The notes beneath the pieces were generated by a model. That model ran no database searches. It was not told the origin of the DNA and worked only from the letters and a program-made list of their open reading frames with translations. This document shows positions 9,011 to 17,598 of a DNA stretch of 64,000 nt, piece by piece. Both the position numbers and the translations under genes were made by a program. Location of the stretch: positions 124,001 through 188,000 of the forward strand of contig NZ_JACHEB010000003.1 in assembly GCF_014201335.1 (NCBI RefSeq), written 5' to 3'. Position 1 is the stretch's first letter. Every line of letters begins with the position of its first letter. The DNA comes from Tunturiibacter gelidiferens. GTDB lineage: Bacteria > Acidobacteriota > Terriglobia > Terriglobales > Acidobacteriaceae.

Positions 9011-9283
9011 CTAAAGCTCTGCCGACCTGTTTCCAGTCACGAGTCGAACTAGAAAGGTGAGAATCACAGCGCCGATCACCGCGATCACAATGCTCATGAT
9101 GAGGCCATGATCTCCGACGCCGCCAAGACCAAGATGAGAGGAGATGAATCCTCCGATCAGTGCGCCGACGAGCCCAATCACCATGTCCATCAAGACGCCG
9201 AATCCGGAGCCTTTCATGATCTTGCCCGTTAGCCAACCTGCGACGATGCCAATGATGATCCAGGCGATGATTCCGTGTCCCAT
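9011..9283 (-). CDS. GlsB/YeaQ/YmgE family stress-response membrane protein
   Basis: A 90-residue protein of three hydrophobic helices with the glycine-rich pattern typical of this family: IIIGIVAGWLTGKIMKG, then DMVIGLVGALIGGFI and IVIAVIGAVILTFLVRL. AAGGAGA lies six bases before the ATG. Family members are general-stress inner-membrane proteins of unknown biochemical role. It lies close to the DUF892 protein, another stress-type gene, on the same strand. Confidence 0.92.
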   Translation of the reverse strand: MGHGIIAWIIIGIVAGWLTGKIMKGSGFGVLMDMVIGLVGALIGGFISSHLGLGGVGDHGLIMSIVIAVIGAVILTFLVRLVTGNRSAEL

Positions 9284-9371
9284 AATGTCTCCTTACCTTG
9301 GATGAAGTAAATGATCCTGCGAGGTTGAGTGTTACCGACCGTTATTTCCTTGCTGGCTTGTTTCCTGAATC

Positions 9372-9944
9372 CTAGAGCGATGGTGCCGCCTCGGCTTCGT
9401 CTTCTTTGCTCTTCTTCGCTGAGTATTTTTCTTTCCCAGTCTTCGGTTTCTTCGGTGCCTCTGGCTCCTGTGCGCTTTGCTTCAGGATGGGAGCACCAGC
9501 CGCCGTGATCTTCTTCGCAGCATTCAATTCTTCCTTCAGGTTCGAGTTGAGCAGCTTCACTACTTTGGTCAGGCCAAGAGCGGTAGCCATCGAGATGCAT
9601 GCCTCGTATCCGGCAATCTCGTAATGCTCCGTCCGGAGAGCCGCACCGATCAGTCCGGCATCGAAGGATGCGCCTTCTTCATCCTTCTCCAAAGCACCCT
9701 TGCCCTCTTCGATCACGCCTTCCATTCCGTTACAGTGCTGGCCCGTCGGCTTTTCGTCGAGCTCACCGAAGACCTTCTTCAGCCGCTCAACCTGACCTTT
9801 GGTTTCCTCCAGATGGGCAGAGAAAAGCTGCTTCAACTTGGGGCTTTCAGCGCCTTTGGCGAGTTTGGGTAGAGCCTTTACTAGTTGGTTTTCCGCACTG
9901 TACATATCGCGAAGCTCATCAATCAAAACGTCCTTCAATGCCAT
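9372..9944 (-). CDS. DUF892 (YciE/YciF-like) ferritin-fold protein
   Basis: The protein starts MALKDVLIDELRDMYSAENQLVKALPKL, reduced here to its key pattern DELRDMYSAENQL, the hallmark of the DUF892 four-helix ferritin-like family. Further helices carry EETKGQVERL and AALRTEHYEIAGY with conserved metal-ligand-type Glu and His. A lysine- and glutamate-rich tail follows (about residues 160-190). The start at 9944 has a GGAGG site; the longer open frame to 10022 has none. The gene is 90 bases downstream of no other minus-strand gene, so it probably leads into the GlsB-like gene. Confidence 0.92.
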   Translation of the reverse strand: MALKDVLIDELRDMYSAENQLVKALPKLAKGAESPKLKQLFSAHLEETKGQVERLKKVFGELDEKPTGQHCNGMEGVIEEGKGALEKDEEGASFDAGLIGAALRTEHYEIAGYEACISMATALGLTKVVKLLNSNLKEELNAAKKITAAGAPILKQSAQEPEAPKKPKTGKEKYSAKKSKEDEAEAAPSL

Positions 9945-10041
9945 ACCTTGCCTCCGTGGCCTAGTTAGGCCGATAAGTATGATGCACGCGCAGCCTCGCG
10001 AGCCAAGACTAAGGTCTGACACCGGGGAACTTACTGTTTGA

Positions 10042-10417
10042 GGAGGGAGGAGTCTCCTCCCTATCTCCAGCCACTCCCGCGTCTTCCGCTACCCACCACA
10101 GCGGGCCCTTCCTGCCCGCAACGCCCACCCTTTAAGTAGTCCTCTGCGCTGACGCGCACCTATAAGGAAACCAAACCTCGCTAGTGGGCTCTGCCCCCCG
10201 CGCGCGTCAAGGGGTCTCCCGCAGTCTTCCGCGCTTCGCTTGTGCAGACCTCCGCTGCGCTTCGCCATTTCCGTTCCGCCTTCGGCTGCTCTTCAAGGGT
10301 GGGAGATACCCCTCCCCTTGACGCTTGCTACCCCCGCCTTCGCTAGGTGGCGTTCGGCATGTACATGCCGCGTTTCAACGCGGAAGTGCAAAAGCCAAAC
10401 ACCAAGGAGAAGACACC
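10042..10417 (+). ncRNA. Long structured leader, copy A (candidate cis-regulatory RNA)
   Basis: About 375 non-coding bases precede the ATG at 10418 and align along their length with 45981-46321. Shared blocks include an AGGGAGG/CCTCCCT hairpin at 10044-10062, GCGTCTTCCGC with ACCCACCACAGCGG, GGAAACCAAACCT, and TTCCGCGCTTCGCTTGTGCA. A GCATGTACATGC palindrome is near 10358. A long-range stem pairs CGTCAAGGGG (10205-10214) with CCCCTTGACG (10314-10323), extended by TCTCCC (10215-10220) and GGGAGA (10301-10306). The equivalent stem in the other copy has different but still complementary bases. AAGGAGAAG follows as the ribosome-binding site. Confidence 0.7.
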
Positions 10418-10887
10418 ATGAGCAGCAACACCACCACCAGGAGAAGCAGCGCCGCGACCAGGCCATCGCCAACGCAACCGGGCTTCGTGTCCTCTCAGCC
10501 ATCGCTGCCGCCGTTCCAGTGCGCTTGCTCAAGCGAGATCTCTTCTTCGTTCTGGAGAAGGTGGTCAGCGTCTTGGATGAGTCGCGTATCGAAACGTTGG
10601 CGCGTCAGCACGGCATCCGTCAGAAGCGGGACGAGGGGGGTATCGCAAAGACGCTGCTAGCGTTTATGCGCCGCGCCGATGAAGGCACGCTGTCTCGGCT
10701 CATGGTGGAGGCTACGATACTGCTCGCAGCTTCCCGTCATAACGGAACCAGTGTGCTCAAGGATGCGGCCACGCTTTACAAGGTGGACATCGATGCAATC
10801 GGTCAGAAAGTGAAGCAGGAGTTCGCGGCCAAGGAAAAGGCTAAGAAAGAACCTAAGCCCGTCGCCAAAGCCAAGAAAGTGGCCTAG
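10418..10887 (+). pseudogene. ParB-like partition protein C-terminal fragment fused to a foreign start
   Basis: The sequence from about 10436 to 10887 encodes the C-terminal region seen in plasmid-type ParB/RepB proteins of Acidobacteriota (EKQRRDQAIANATGLRVL, LARQHGIRQKRDEGGIAKT, a Lys-rich tail). The well-placed ATG at 10418 follows the structured leader and opens MSSNTTT, similar to the start of the ArdC-like gene at 46322, but it is in a different frame from the ParB part and runs to 10660. The ParB frame itself has no plausible start. This looks like a deletion that joined one gene's leader and start to the tail of another. The ParB identity is inferred from remembered family tails; a database search would settle it. 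Confidence 0.62.
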
Positions 10888-10977
10888 CGCTCCATCTTCG
10901 GGGGGCGGCGGATAGCCGCCTCTCGTTTCTTATGCTTCCTAAAATCGCGCAGGAAGACACCGCTTCGGTTTCTCCCT
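10430..10977 (+). repeat. Duplicated ParB-tail segment, copy 1
   Basis: This ~550-bp stretch is a direct repeat of 36690-37242. It covers the ParB-type fragment, its hairpin terminator and a further ~55 bases ending CCGCTTCGGTTTCTCC. Similarity stops at both ends abruptly. The copies are 26 kb apart in the same orientation, so homologous recombination between them could delete everything in between. Confidence 0.85.
10904..10931 (+). terminator. Rho-independent-type terminator after ParB fragment 1
   Basis: GGCGGC pairs with GCCGCC across the loop GGATA and is followed by a T-rich tail (TCTCGTTTCTT). The same hairpin, with a changed loop, follows the second ParB fragment at 37170. Confidence 0.7.
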
Positions 10978-11027
10978 GCAACCCACGTTCCCGCTGCCTC
11001 CGGCCCAGCGATGCATCGCCGGTATCG

Positions 11028-11969
11028 CTATTGCATCGAGACGGCCATGTTGCGCTGGATTGCCTGCGGAGAATATCCAAACGCCCGCCGGAATGACCGG
11101 CGCATGCGCTCTCGATTTCCGAAGCCGTTCTTCCTGGCGATCTCCTCAGCGGAGAAGCGTCCGCCTTCCATCATCAAACGGGCAGATTCTACGCGTAGTC
11201 GTTCGATTGCCTGAGCGGGGGATCGACCTGTTTCTTCTCGGAATACTCGACTGAATTGCCGCGGACTCAAAAACGCCGCCTTCGCCAAGCCGACCACTGA
11301 CAAGGGCGAGCTAAGATTCTTTTTGGCATACGTCAGAGCAGTTTGTATGCGATCGGATTGTGCATCGAGATCGAGCAGCGTCGAAAACTGAGACTGCCCG
11401 CCTGCACGCCGATGATAGACAACCAATGTTCTCGCAACTGCGCGAGCTATCTCCACACCAAGATCTTTCTCCACCATCGCCAGGGCGAGATCGAGGCCCG
11501 CGCTCATGCCAGCGGATGTCCATAGCGGTCCATCGGCGATAAAGATGCGATCTTCTTCCATGGCGATCCTTGGATAGCGGCGCTTCATTTCTCTTGCAGC
11601 GTTCCAATGAGTAGTAGCTCGCCGACCATCGAGTAATCCCGCTTCGGCCAGCACCAGCGCCCCAGTACAGATGGAAGCTATCCTTTGACTCCGATGGATA
11701 GCCGATTGAAGATACTTCGCCAAGCCTTGCGTAGCGATTGGGGGTTCGATGCCGCCGGCAACGATGATTGTGTCGAACGCGCGGCGTTTGAACGACACCG
11801 TCTGAATCTGCGACCCCAGAGACGTGGCGATCGGACCGCCATCTTCTGAGAGAAGAGTGAGTTGGTACTCCGGCTTCCCAATTTGCCAGTTTGCGGTTTC
11901 GAATACGCTCGTGGCGGCGAAGTTGATGGGCGAAAATCCCGGAAACACAATAAAACCGACTTTGTGCAT
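11028..11969 (-). CDS. GlxA-type AraC family transcriptional regulator (DJ-1/PfpI plus HTH)
   Basis: Residues ~1-180 form a DJ-1/PfpI-like domain (GFIVFPGFSPINFA; the elbow SICTGALVLAEAGLLDG; TTHWNA). Residues ~210-310 form an AraC-type double helix-turn-helix (VVGLAKAAFLSPRQFSRVFREE and SAEEIARKNGFGNRERMRRSF, each quoted only in part of its helix pair). The gene is divergent from the NmrA-led operon, with about 170 bases between starts, so it is a likely regulator of that operon. Confidence 0.93.
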   Translation of the reverse strand: MHKVGFIVFPGFSPINFAATSVFETANWQIGKPEYQLTLLSEDGGPIATSLGSQIQTVSFKRRAFDTIIVAGGIEPPIATQGLAKYLQSAIHRSQRIASICTGALVLAEAGLLDGRRATTHWNAAREMKRRYPRIAMEEDRIFIADGPLWTSAGMSAGLDLALAMVEKDLGVEIARAVARTLVVYHRRAGGQSQFSTLLDLDAQSDRIQTALTYAKKNLSSPLSVVGLAKAAFLSPRQFSRVFREETGRSPAQAIERLRVESARLMMEGGRFSAEEIARKNGFGNRERMRRSFRRAFGYSPQAIQRNMAVSMQ

Positions 11970-12137
11970 TCGATTTGCTCCAGGCCTAGTCTATGCCTCC
12001 GCACACTCGAATGTCCTAAAACGTTGCCTATCCGACCCAGCAGCCGTCGACACTTCAGCTACTGTTCGTTTAGGCATTGTTGGTTGGGCGATAAGAAAAC
12101 GTCGCTTGCTCCTTGCCTTCCTTGAACGGAGAAAACC

Positions 12138-13034
12138 ATGTCAAACCAGAAGATTCTGATTACCGGAGCAACGGGAGCAACGGGTAGTAGTGCCATAGAA
12201 ACGCTTCTGGCGCTAAAGATACCCGTTCGAGCATTCGTTCATAAGAGAGACGCACGATCAGAGCAATTCTGTGCCCAGGGCGTCGAGGTTGTACAAGGTG
12301 ATCTCTCGGATTTTGAAGCGGTCAGCGAGGCATTAACGGGAATAACCGGAGCCTATTTTGTCTATCCCATTCAGGTACCCGGCCTCTTGGAGGCTACCGC
12401 CTTTTTTGCGCAGGCCGCGCTCGAACAAGGGGTTGGTGCCATCGTGAATATGTCGCAGGCCTCAGCGCGAAGATCTGCTAAGAGTCACGCGGCTCAGAAT
12501 CATTGGATTGCAGAGCGACTGCTGGACCGCTCAGGAGTTCCAGTCACCCATCTGCGTCCAACCTTATTTGCTGAGTGGATCATGTATATGGCCGGTGCCA
12601 TCCGCGATAAGAAGATACTCCCTCTCGCATTTGGCGATGCCCGGTACGCCCCTGTCGCAGGAGAAGACCTCGGCAGAGTCATCGCCGCCATCCTCACGGA
12701 CGCAGCCCAACACGCCGGAAAGACCTATCCGCTCTATGGTCCGAAGGAACTGAGCCAGTACGAAATTGCAGACATGCTCACGCAGGTCTTGGGGAACAAA
12801 ATCACCTACATTCCCATGGAGATCGAAGCGTTCAAGATTCTGCTGAAAGAGTTGGGATTCACGACGTACTTTCAACAGCACATGGGATACGTCTGCCAGG
12901 ATTGCCTCGACGGAGTCTTCTCCGGAACTAACGATCTGGTGAAAAAACTCACCGGCCGAGAGCCCCTCGAGATGATGGATTACATCGTCAAGAACGAAGC
13001 GCTGTTTCGCGCACCCGTGGCCGAACACCAATAA
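12138..13034 (+). CDS. NmrA-like NAD(P)-binding protein
   Basis: A Rossmann-fold protein of the NmrA/atypical SDR type: the dinucleotide loop is ITGATGATGSSA at the N-terminus, followed by VRAFVHKRDAR and VVQGDLSDFEAV (cofactor-end contacts), and no SDR Tyr-x-x-x-Lys active site is evident. Such proteins are NADP(H) sensors or reductases. AACGGAGAAAACC precedes the start. It leads an apparent five-gene plus-strand run to 15745. Confidence 0.9.
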   Translation: MSNQKILITGATGATGSSAIETLLALKIPVRAFVHKRDARSEQFCAQGVEVVQGDLSDFEAVSEALTGITGAYFVYPIQVPGLLEATAFFAQAALEQGVGAIVNMSQASARRSAKSHAAQNHWIAERLLDRSGVPVTHLRPTLFAEWIMYMAGAIRDKKILPLAFGDARYAPVAGEDLGRVIAAILTDAAQHAGKTYPLYGPKELSQYEIADMLTQVLGNKITYIPMEIEAFKILLKELGFTTYFQQHMGYVCQDCLDGVFSGTNDLVKKLTGREPLEMMDYIVKNEALFRAPVAEHQ

Positions 13035-13064
13035 TCTTCAAGCCTTGATCTACTGGAGGAAATT

Positions 13065-13361
13065 ATGAAGGTAATGGCAGTCGGCACACTGAAGCCTCTC
13101 TCGCAGGAACAACGACAGCAATATCTACCGAAAGAGGTTCCGGCGACATTGCAGCTCTATCTTGACGGAAAGATTGAACAGTTCTGGCTGAGGGAGAAAG
13201 AGGTCGGCGTTATCTTCCTAATGAGTGTGGACTCGATCGACGAGGCGGACAAGCTTCTCAAAAGCCTGCCCCTCGTACAAGCCAATCTGCTGACTTTTGA
13301 GCTGATGCCGATCGGACCTCTGCTGCCTCTCGGTATGTTGATGACTACACAATCGCAATGA
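13065..13361 (+). CDS. Small YciI/muconolactone-isomerase-like protein
   Basis: This 98-residue protein has the length and alternating strand-helix pattern of dimeric alpha-beta barrel proteins (KVMAVGTLKPLSQ, GKIEQFWLREKEVGVIFLM, SIDEADKLLKSLPLV, ending in a hydrophobic strand). Conserved pieces such as EADKLLKSLPL fit muconolactone-isomerase-like proteins often found near NmrA-type genes. GGAGGAAATT is an excellent ribosome-binding site. Its reaction, if any, is unknown. Confidence 0.7.
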   Translation: MKVMAVGTLKPLSQEQRQQYLPKEVPATLQLYLDGKIEQFWLREKEVGVIFLMSVDSIDEADKLLKSLPLVQANLLTFELMPIGPLLPLGMLMTTQSQ

Positions 13362-13402
13362 TGCACAAAGAAGTCGCCTAGATCAGGAATGAGGCATTGC
13401 AG

Positions 13403-14146
13403 ATGACTTCGACACTCTTTCTCGGATTCGTGGCGCTGATCACAATGTTCGTCGTCGCTATGATTGACCGCTACATCAATCGTCGGGCCGCAGTCCGTTT
13501 GCTGGCTGGTCCCCTCATATGGTTTCTCTACGCCGGCCTGATGGCACACTTCGGCATCCTCAAGAATTCAGAGATGCGCCCGCCGGGAATCGCTTTCGTC
13601 GTCGGTCCTGTTCTTCTGTTCCTCATTTTTTTCATTGTGCGACCGTCTGCCAGTGCGCAGGCCGTACTAGCCTTTCCACTCTGGCTAATCCTGGGCACGC
13701 AATGCTTTCGCATCGGCGTGGAGTTGTTCCTGCATCAACTCTGGATCGAGGGCCTGGTACCCAGGATGATGACCTTCGCTGGAGCAAACATCGACATCTA
13801 TATAGGACTGTCGGCACCCGTTATCGCATGGTTGTCCACACGTGGGCGATGGGGGCTCAGATTGGCAAGTGCTTGGAACATCCTCGGGCTTCTCGCACTA
13901 CTGAATGTTGTGACTCGCGCCATACTGACAGCTCCCGGACCACTCCATCTGATCCACTCAGAAGTTCCCGATCGAATGATAAGTACATTTCCGTTTCTAT
14001 TGATTCCAGGATTCTTCGTGCCGCTTGCCGTCGTTCTGCATTTGCTTGCAATACGTGCTATCGGCAGTCGATTACGCGCGACGAATGGAACAAGTCCGGA
14101 CGATGCGCCACGAGCCCGAGTGGGATCGCGGTCGGCATCCGTTTGA
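13403..14146 (+). CDS. Integral membrane protein of unknown function
   Basis: About seven hydrophobic segments are visible, including TLFLGFVALITMFVVAMI, IAFVVGPVLLFLIFFIV, LAFPLWLILGTQCF and FPFLLIPGFFVPLAVVLH. No motif identifies a family. It sits 41 bases downstream of the YciI-like gene and 43 bases upstream of the hydrolase, in the same orientation, so it belongs to the NmrA-led operon. The ATG at 13403 is preferred over the TTG two codons earlier. Confidence 0.7.
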   Translation: MTSTLFLGFVALITMFVVAMIDRYINRRAAVRLLAGPLIWFLYAGLMAHFGILKNSEMRPPGIAFVVGPVLLFLIFFIVRPSASAQAVLAFPLWLILGTQCFRIGVELFLHQLWIEGLVPRMMTFAGANIDIYIGLSAPVIAWLSTRGRWGLRLASAWNILGLLALLNVVTRAILTAPGPLHLIHSEVPDRMISTFPFLLIPGFFVPLAVVLHLLAIRAIGSRLRATNGTSPDDAPRARVGSRSASV

Positions 14147-14189
14147 AGATCGAGAATCAGCTTTACAAATCTTGCTTAAGGAGTGTGCT

Positions 14190-15056
14190 ATGAAGCAAAG
14201 TCTGGCTACAACAAATCAAGAAACGGTCGACGGTGAAGGCGGTCTAAAAATATTCTTTCGCTCGTGGCATCCGGACGACACGGCTCATGCGATAGTCGTC
14301 ATCGTCCCTGGTTTCAACTCCCACAGCGGTTACTACGAATGGGTCGCCGAACAGTTCATTGCCGATGGTCTGGCTGTATACGCCGTTGATCTACGAGGCC
14401 GCGGGAATTCGGACGGCGAACGCTTTTATGTCGAGGCCTTTGAAGACTACGTGAGTGACGTGGAAGCGGTTACGGCGGTTGTAAAGTCGCGCGAACCGGG
14501 TCTCCCCACGTTCTTGCTCGGTCATAGTGCTGGCGGCGTTGTTGCATGCCTCTATACTCTCGATCACCAGGCCGAGCTGACCGGGCTAATCTGCGAAAGC
14601 TTTGCCCACGAGTTACCTGCTCCTGATTTTGCTCTCGCGGTTTTCAAGGGACTGAGCCATGTCGCGCCACACGCGCATATCCTGCATCTTCCAAATGGGA
14701 GATTCTCTCGTGATCTGAAAGCCGTTGAGGCAATGGATAATGATCCACTGATTGCACATGAGACTCAGCCAACCCAAACGATGGCCGCGATGGTTCGGGC
14801 CGATGAGCGACTCAAGAGGGAATTTTCTCTGATCACGCTACCGGTTCTGATCCTACATGGCACTCTTGATAAGAACACGAAGCCAAGCGGCAGCCAGCAT
14901 TTTTACGACATGGCCGGTTCCACCGACAAAACTCTAAAACTTTACGAAGGTGGCTTTCACGATCTTCTCAACGACATCGACAAGGAGTCGGTCATCCTAG
15001 ATATCAAGAGCTGGATCGATGGGCACCTTCCTGCGGTCGCTGGCGGCCAAGATTAA
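14190..15056 (+). CDS. Monoacylglycerol-lipase-like alpha/beta hydrolase (serine aminopeptidase S33 type)
   Basis: The 288-residue protein has the cap-less lipase pattern of the Hydrolase_4 family: IVPGFNSHSGYYEWVAEQF, DLRGRGNSDGERFYVE, the nucleophile elbow LGHSAGGVVA, the Asp in ILHGTLDKNTKP and the His in EGGFHDLLND. These match monoacylglycerol lipases and lysophospholipases. AAGGAG lies seven bases before the ATG at 14190. Its operon partners suggest a detoxification or lipid-modification role, which is inference. Confidence 0.9.
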   Translation: MKQSLATTNQETVDGEGGLKIFFRSWHPDDTAHAIVVIVPGFNSHSGYYEWVAEQFIADGLAVYAVDLRGRGNSDGERFYVEAFEDYVSDVEAVTAVVKSREPGLPTFLLGHSAGGVVACLYTLDHQAELTGLICESFAHELPAPDFALAVFKGLSHVAPHAHILHLPNGRFSRDLKAVEAMDNDPLIAHETQPTQTMAAMVRADERLKREFSLITLPVLILHGTLDKNTKPSGSQHFYDMAGSTDKTLKLYEGGFHDLLNDIDKESVILDIKSWIDGHLPAVAGGQD

Positions 15057-15073
15057 ACAGTCAGGGCGTGAAC

Positions 15074-15745
15074 ATGAGAACCCGGAGAGATTTCGTCATT
15101 GCTGCGATCGGGACTGCGGCGTCCTTGAGCAGCGGTCCCGGTCGAAGTTTGGTTCTCTCGAAGGAGACCTATTCCGATCTTCTGACCGCAAAAACGAAAG
15201 GCCAACAAATGCGTGACCAAGCGGAAGACCCAAGAATCACAAGAGCGCGACTTTCCGGCCCTGAACAAGTGACCAGAAATGCGACGGTCGCCGAACTGGG
15301 AGCCGATGGGACACTAACGGTCTTGGCCAAAGGAACCAACGAATGGGTTTGTGTGCCTGGCAACGAGAATAAAATCGGCGAACCGCCAATGTGCATGAAC
15401 CCAATGGGCATGCTATGGATGATGGATGCCATGCAGGGCAAACCTACGCCGACGAATAAATCTCCAGGCATGATTTACATGCTTTGCGGAGCGACGCAGA
15501 GGAGTAACACCGACCCGTCCGATAAGACGAGTCCCGCTATACCAATCGGACCCCACTGGATGATTACGTGGCCCTTTGATGCAAAGGAGTACGGGCTTCC
15601 AACTACGGTTCGCGATAAGGGCGCCTGGGTAATGTTTGCGGGCACTCCCTTTGCCTACCTCCATGTTTGCGGAACCCCTTGGGATGGCAAAGAATACAGC
15701 GAAGGGGACGAAGCTGTATGGACCATGCGCTACACTCGGCCATAG
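15074..15745 (+). CDS. Exported protein of unknown function (possible Tat substrate)
   Basis: The N-terminus MRTRRDFVIAAIGTAAS has a twin-arginine followed by a hydrophobic helix, compatible with Tat export. The mature part is rich in Met, Pro and Cys (VCVPGNENKIGEPPMCMNPMGM, quoted here only in its pattern CVPG..PMCMNP) and includes WVMFAGTPFAYLHVCGTPW. I recognise no characterised domain. It begins 17 bases after the hydrolase and ends the operon. A GTG two codons upstream (15068) is an alternative start. Confidence 0.68.
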   Translation: MRTRRDFVIAAIGTAASLSSGPGRSLVLSKETYSDLLTAKTKGQQMRDQAEDPRITRARLSGPEQVTRNATVAELGADGTLTVLAKGTNEWVCVPGNENKIGEPPMCMNPMGMLWMMDAMQGKPTPTNKSPGMIYMLCGATQRSNTDPSDKTSPAIPIGPHWMITWPFDAKEYGLPTTVRDKGAWVMFAGTPFAYLHVCGTPWDGKEYSEGDEAVWTMRYTRP

Positions 15746-16258
15746 ATGACGAAGCGAGCAAACGAGCGCAGAACCCATAAGTCTCCACATATCGCCTCGA
15801 CTGCATTCATGTTTGCTAAGGGGCCACGCTGGATCGGAAACGGACCGGTCAAATGACGACAATAGGCCAATGCACTCATTGAGCACTCGTTAAGCGGTGT
15901 GGACGGGATCACTACCGACAAACGCTGTTGTGTTGAGTTGGGCGCGCCGCAGGCAGTAAAAGGGAAGGTGCAGAAAGAGCGACCTCCTCTTGGACCTTCC
16001 CCCTCTCAAAGACAATAAACACCGCACATCGGGACCCACTCAGGCTAGATGGCAAAAGGAGGTAGGTCTCAAGAAGCAGTGCCGGATTTAAGCAAATCTG
16101 AGTGAAAGCGGCAATACCTCCGACATCTAGCTCGGTAGAGTCGCCTTAAACGACAGACCCGCGATGGATCTTCGCTTCTGACAGACCACCGCAAAGTCGA
16201 CTCACGAAGAACGGGGCGGACTCTGAATTTCCGCTCCGTCATCGGAGGGAGAACTGCT
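15746..16258. other. Intergenic region with no recognised gene
   Basis: About 510 bases separate the exported-protein gene from the ECF sigma gene. No open frame here has a plausible start and family similarity, and no strong hairpin was noticed. The last ~60 bases presumably hold the sigma gene's promoter; GGAGGGAGAA directly precedes its ATG. Confidence 0.5.
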
Positions 16259-16909
16259 ATGGACACATTGGCGCATCGCAGCCAAGATTCGAAGTCGATT
16301 AGGTTTGACGATCCAGACGAAGAACTGATTGCGTTGGCTAAACAAGGCGTCAATTCCGCGTTCTCGGAACTGTGCCGCAGACACCAGACGATGACGTATC
16401 GAGTCGTGCGGCGGATTCTCAAGAACGATGAAGACGCCGAGGACGCGCTGCAGGAGTCGTTCGTTCGCGTCTATCTCCATATCGCCAGCTTCGACGGTAG
16501 GTCGAAGTTTTCGACCTGGCTAACGAGGATCGCGATTAATACCGCACTGATGGCGATTCGGAAGCGCAATCGAATGCCTGCGTACTCAACGGATGAGCTG
16601 ACCGAGGGAGAAGTCCACCGCTATCACCCTCTCTGGAGCCTTCCATTGAGCCCAGAGGTGGCGCTTCAAAGAAGTGAGACCTCAGAACTCTTACGGCTCG
16701 CCATCCGTCGTCTGCCGGCCAACCTGCGCAAAGTAACCGAAATTCGCCATGCGGAGGATCATTCGGTGGCCGAGATCGCAGGGATTACGGGACTCTCCAT
16801 TGCAGCGACCAAATCCCGGCTTTTGCGAGCGCGGGCCAAACTCTCCGAGAAAATGCGGCCTATCAACCATGAAAAGCGGTCCCACTCGCGGCTGAAGGTT
16901 GCCGTGTAG
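16259..16909 (+). CDS. ECF-type RNA polymerase sigma factor
   Basis: Region 2 is clear (AFSELCRRHQTMTYRVVRRIL, then DAEDALQESFVRVYLHIASFDGRSKFSTWLTRIA in outline: the DAEDALQE and KFSTWLTRIA blocks). Region 4 follows with LPANLRKV and a helix-turn-helix (SVAEIAGITGLSIAATKSR, LLRARAKL). The 216-residue size fits the family. No anti-sigma gene is adjacent, so control may be unlinked. Confidence 0.93.
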   Translation: MDTLAHRSQDSKSIRFDDPDEELIALAKQGVNSAFSELCRRHQTMTYRVVRRILKNDEDAEDALQESFVRVYLHIASFDGRSKFSTWLTRIAINTALMAIRKRNRMPAYSTDELTEGEVHRYHPLWSLPLSPEVALQRSETSELLRLAIRRLPANLRKVTEIRHAEDHSVAEIAGITGLSIAATKSRLLRARAKLSEKMRPINHEKRSHSRLKVAV

Positions 16910-16936
16910 CCGGGCAGGGGGCATCAAAAGAATTTC

Positions 16937-17528
16937 CTACGTCATCACAGCGAAGTCTGGTCCAACCAGCGGCCCGCCGGCTTGCTGCACAAGACCTCCG
17001 ACCTGGAGAGTTCCCAGATCGATGATGGCGAAACCCGCCGGGGACAGCAAACTGCGAAACTGCTTCTTCGCGAGATGGTCATTTCCCGACATAAATACGA
17101 CTCGCCGGCCACAAGGCACAGTCGCTCCTGACTCGAAGTTCTCCACCACCAAGGTATTGAGCGCTTTCACTAACTTTGCCCCGGGTGCCAGCTCCGAGAC
17201 AATGTCGCTTGAGGCGCGTCCATGCAGATTCTCCAACCCTCCGACAATGTAGGGATTGGTCGCATCAATCAGGATGCGGTTGTCCCATGGCGGAAGAACC
17301 TGACAGCGCCTCTCTAATTCGAGCCCACGGCACCGCCAAGAGGACAACGTTGTTGGAGGCAGCCTCGGCAGCGGTGACAGCCCGCGCACGCGAACCGAGT
17401 TCACTCAACTGCCTCGCAAGGGTGTCCGGGCCGCGGCTGTTGCTGAGCTCTACCTCGTGCCCCGAAGCCAACAGGTAACGGGCAAATGCCATCGCTACCG
17501 ATCCCGCACCAATCATTCCAATTGTCAT
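16937..17528 (-). pseudogene. NADPH-dependent F420-reductase-like (COG2085) gene with a frameshift
   Basis: The 5' part from the ATG at 17528 encodes a Rossmann start (MTIGMIGAGSVAMAFARYL) through VLLAVPWARIREALSG, then leaves frame. The 3' part in another frame continues LPPWDNRILIDATNPY, KLVKALNTL and ends near 16937. Together they make one protein of the NADP-binding F420-reductase-like family (about 195 residues). One extra base near 17293-17297 would explain the break. It may be a true pseudogene or a sequencing error. It precedes no other minus-strand gene closely. Confidence 0.82.
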
Positions 17529-17598
17529 TAGTAGTTCTCCTTCTGATGAGGTCTGTACAAGTCTTGATCGGAGACACAGCCTGGATTTGACCCAAGGT

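Noticed and set aside
10240..10430. Open frame running from 10240 into the ParB fragment
   Set aside because: Its N-terminal part lies in the structured leader, has no ribosome-binding site and is proline- and arginine-rich without similarity to the second ParB copy.
15750..16480. Minus-strand frames around the ECF sigma start
   Set aside because: They are antisense shadows of the sigma gene and lack starts or family similarity.
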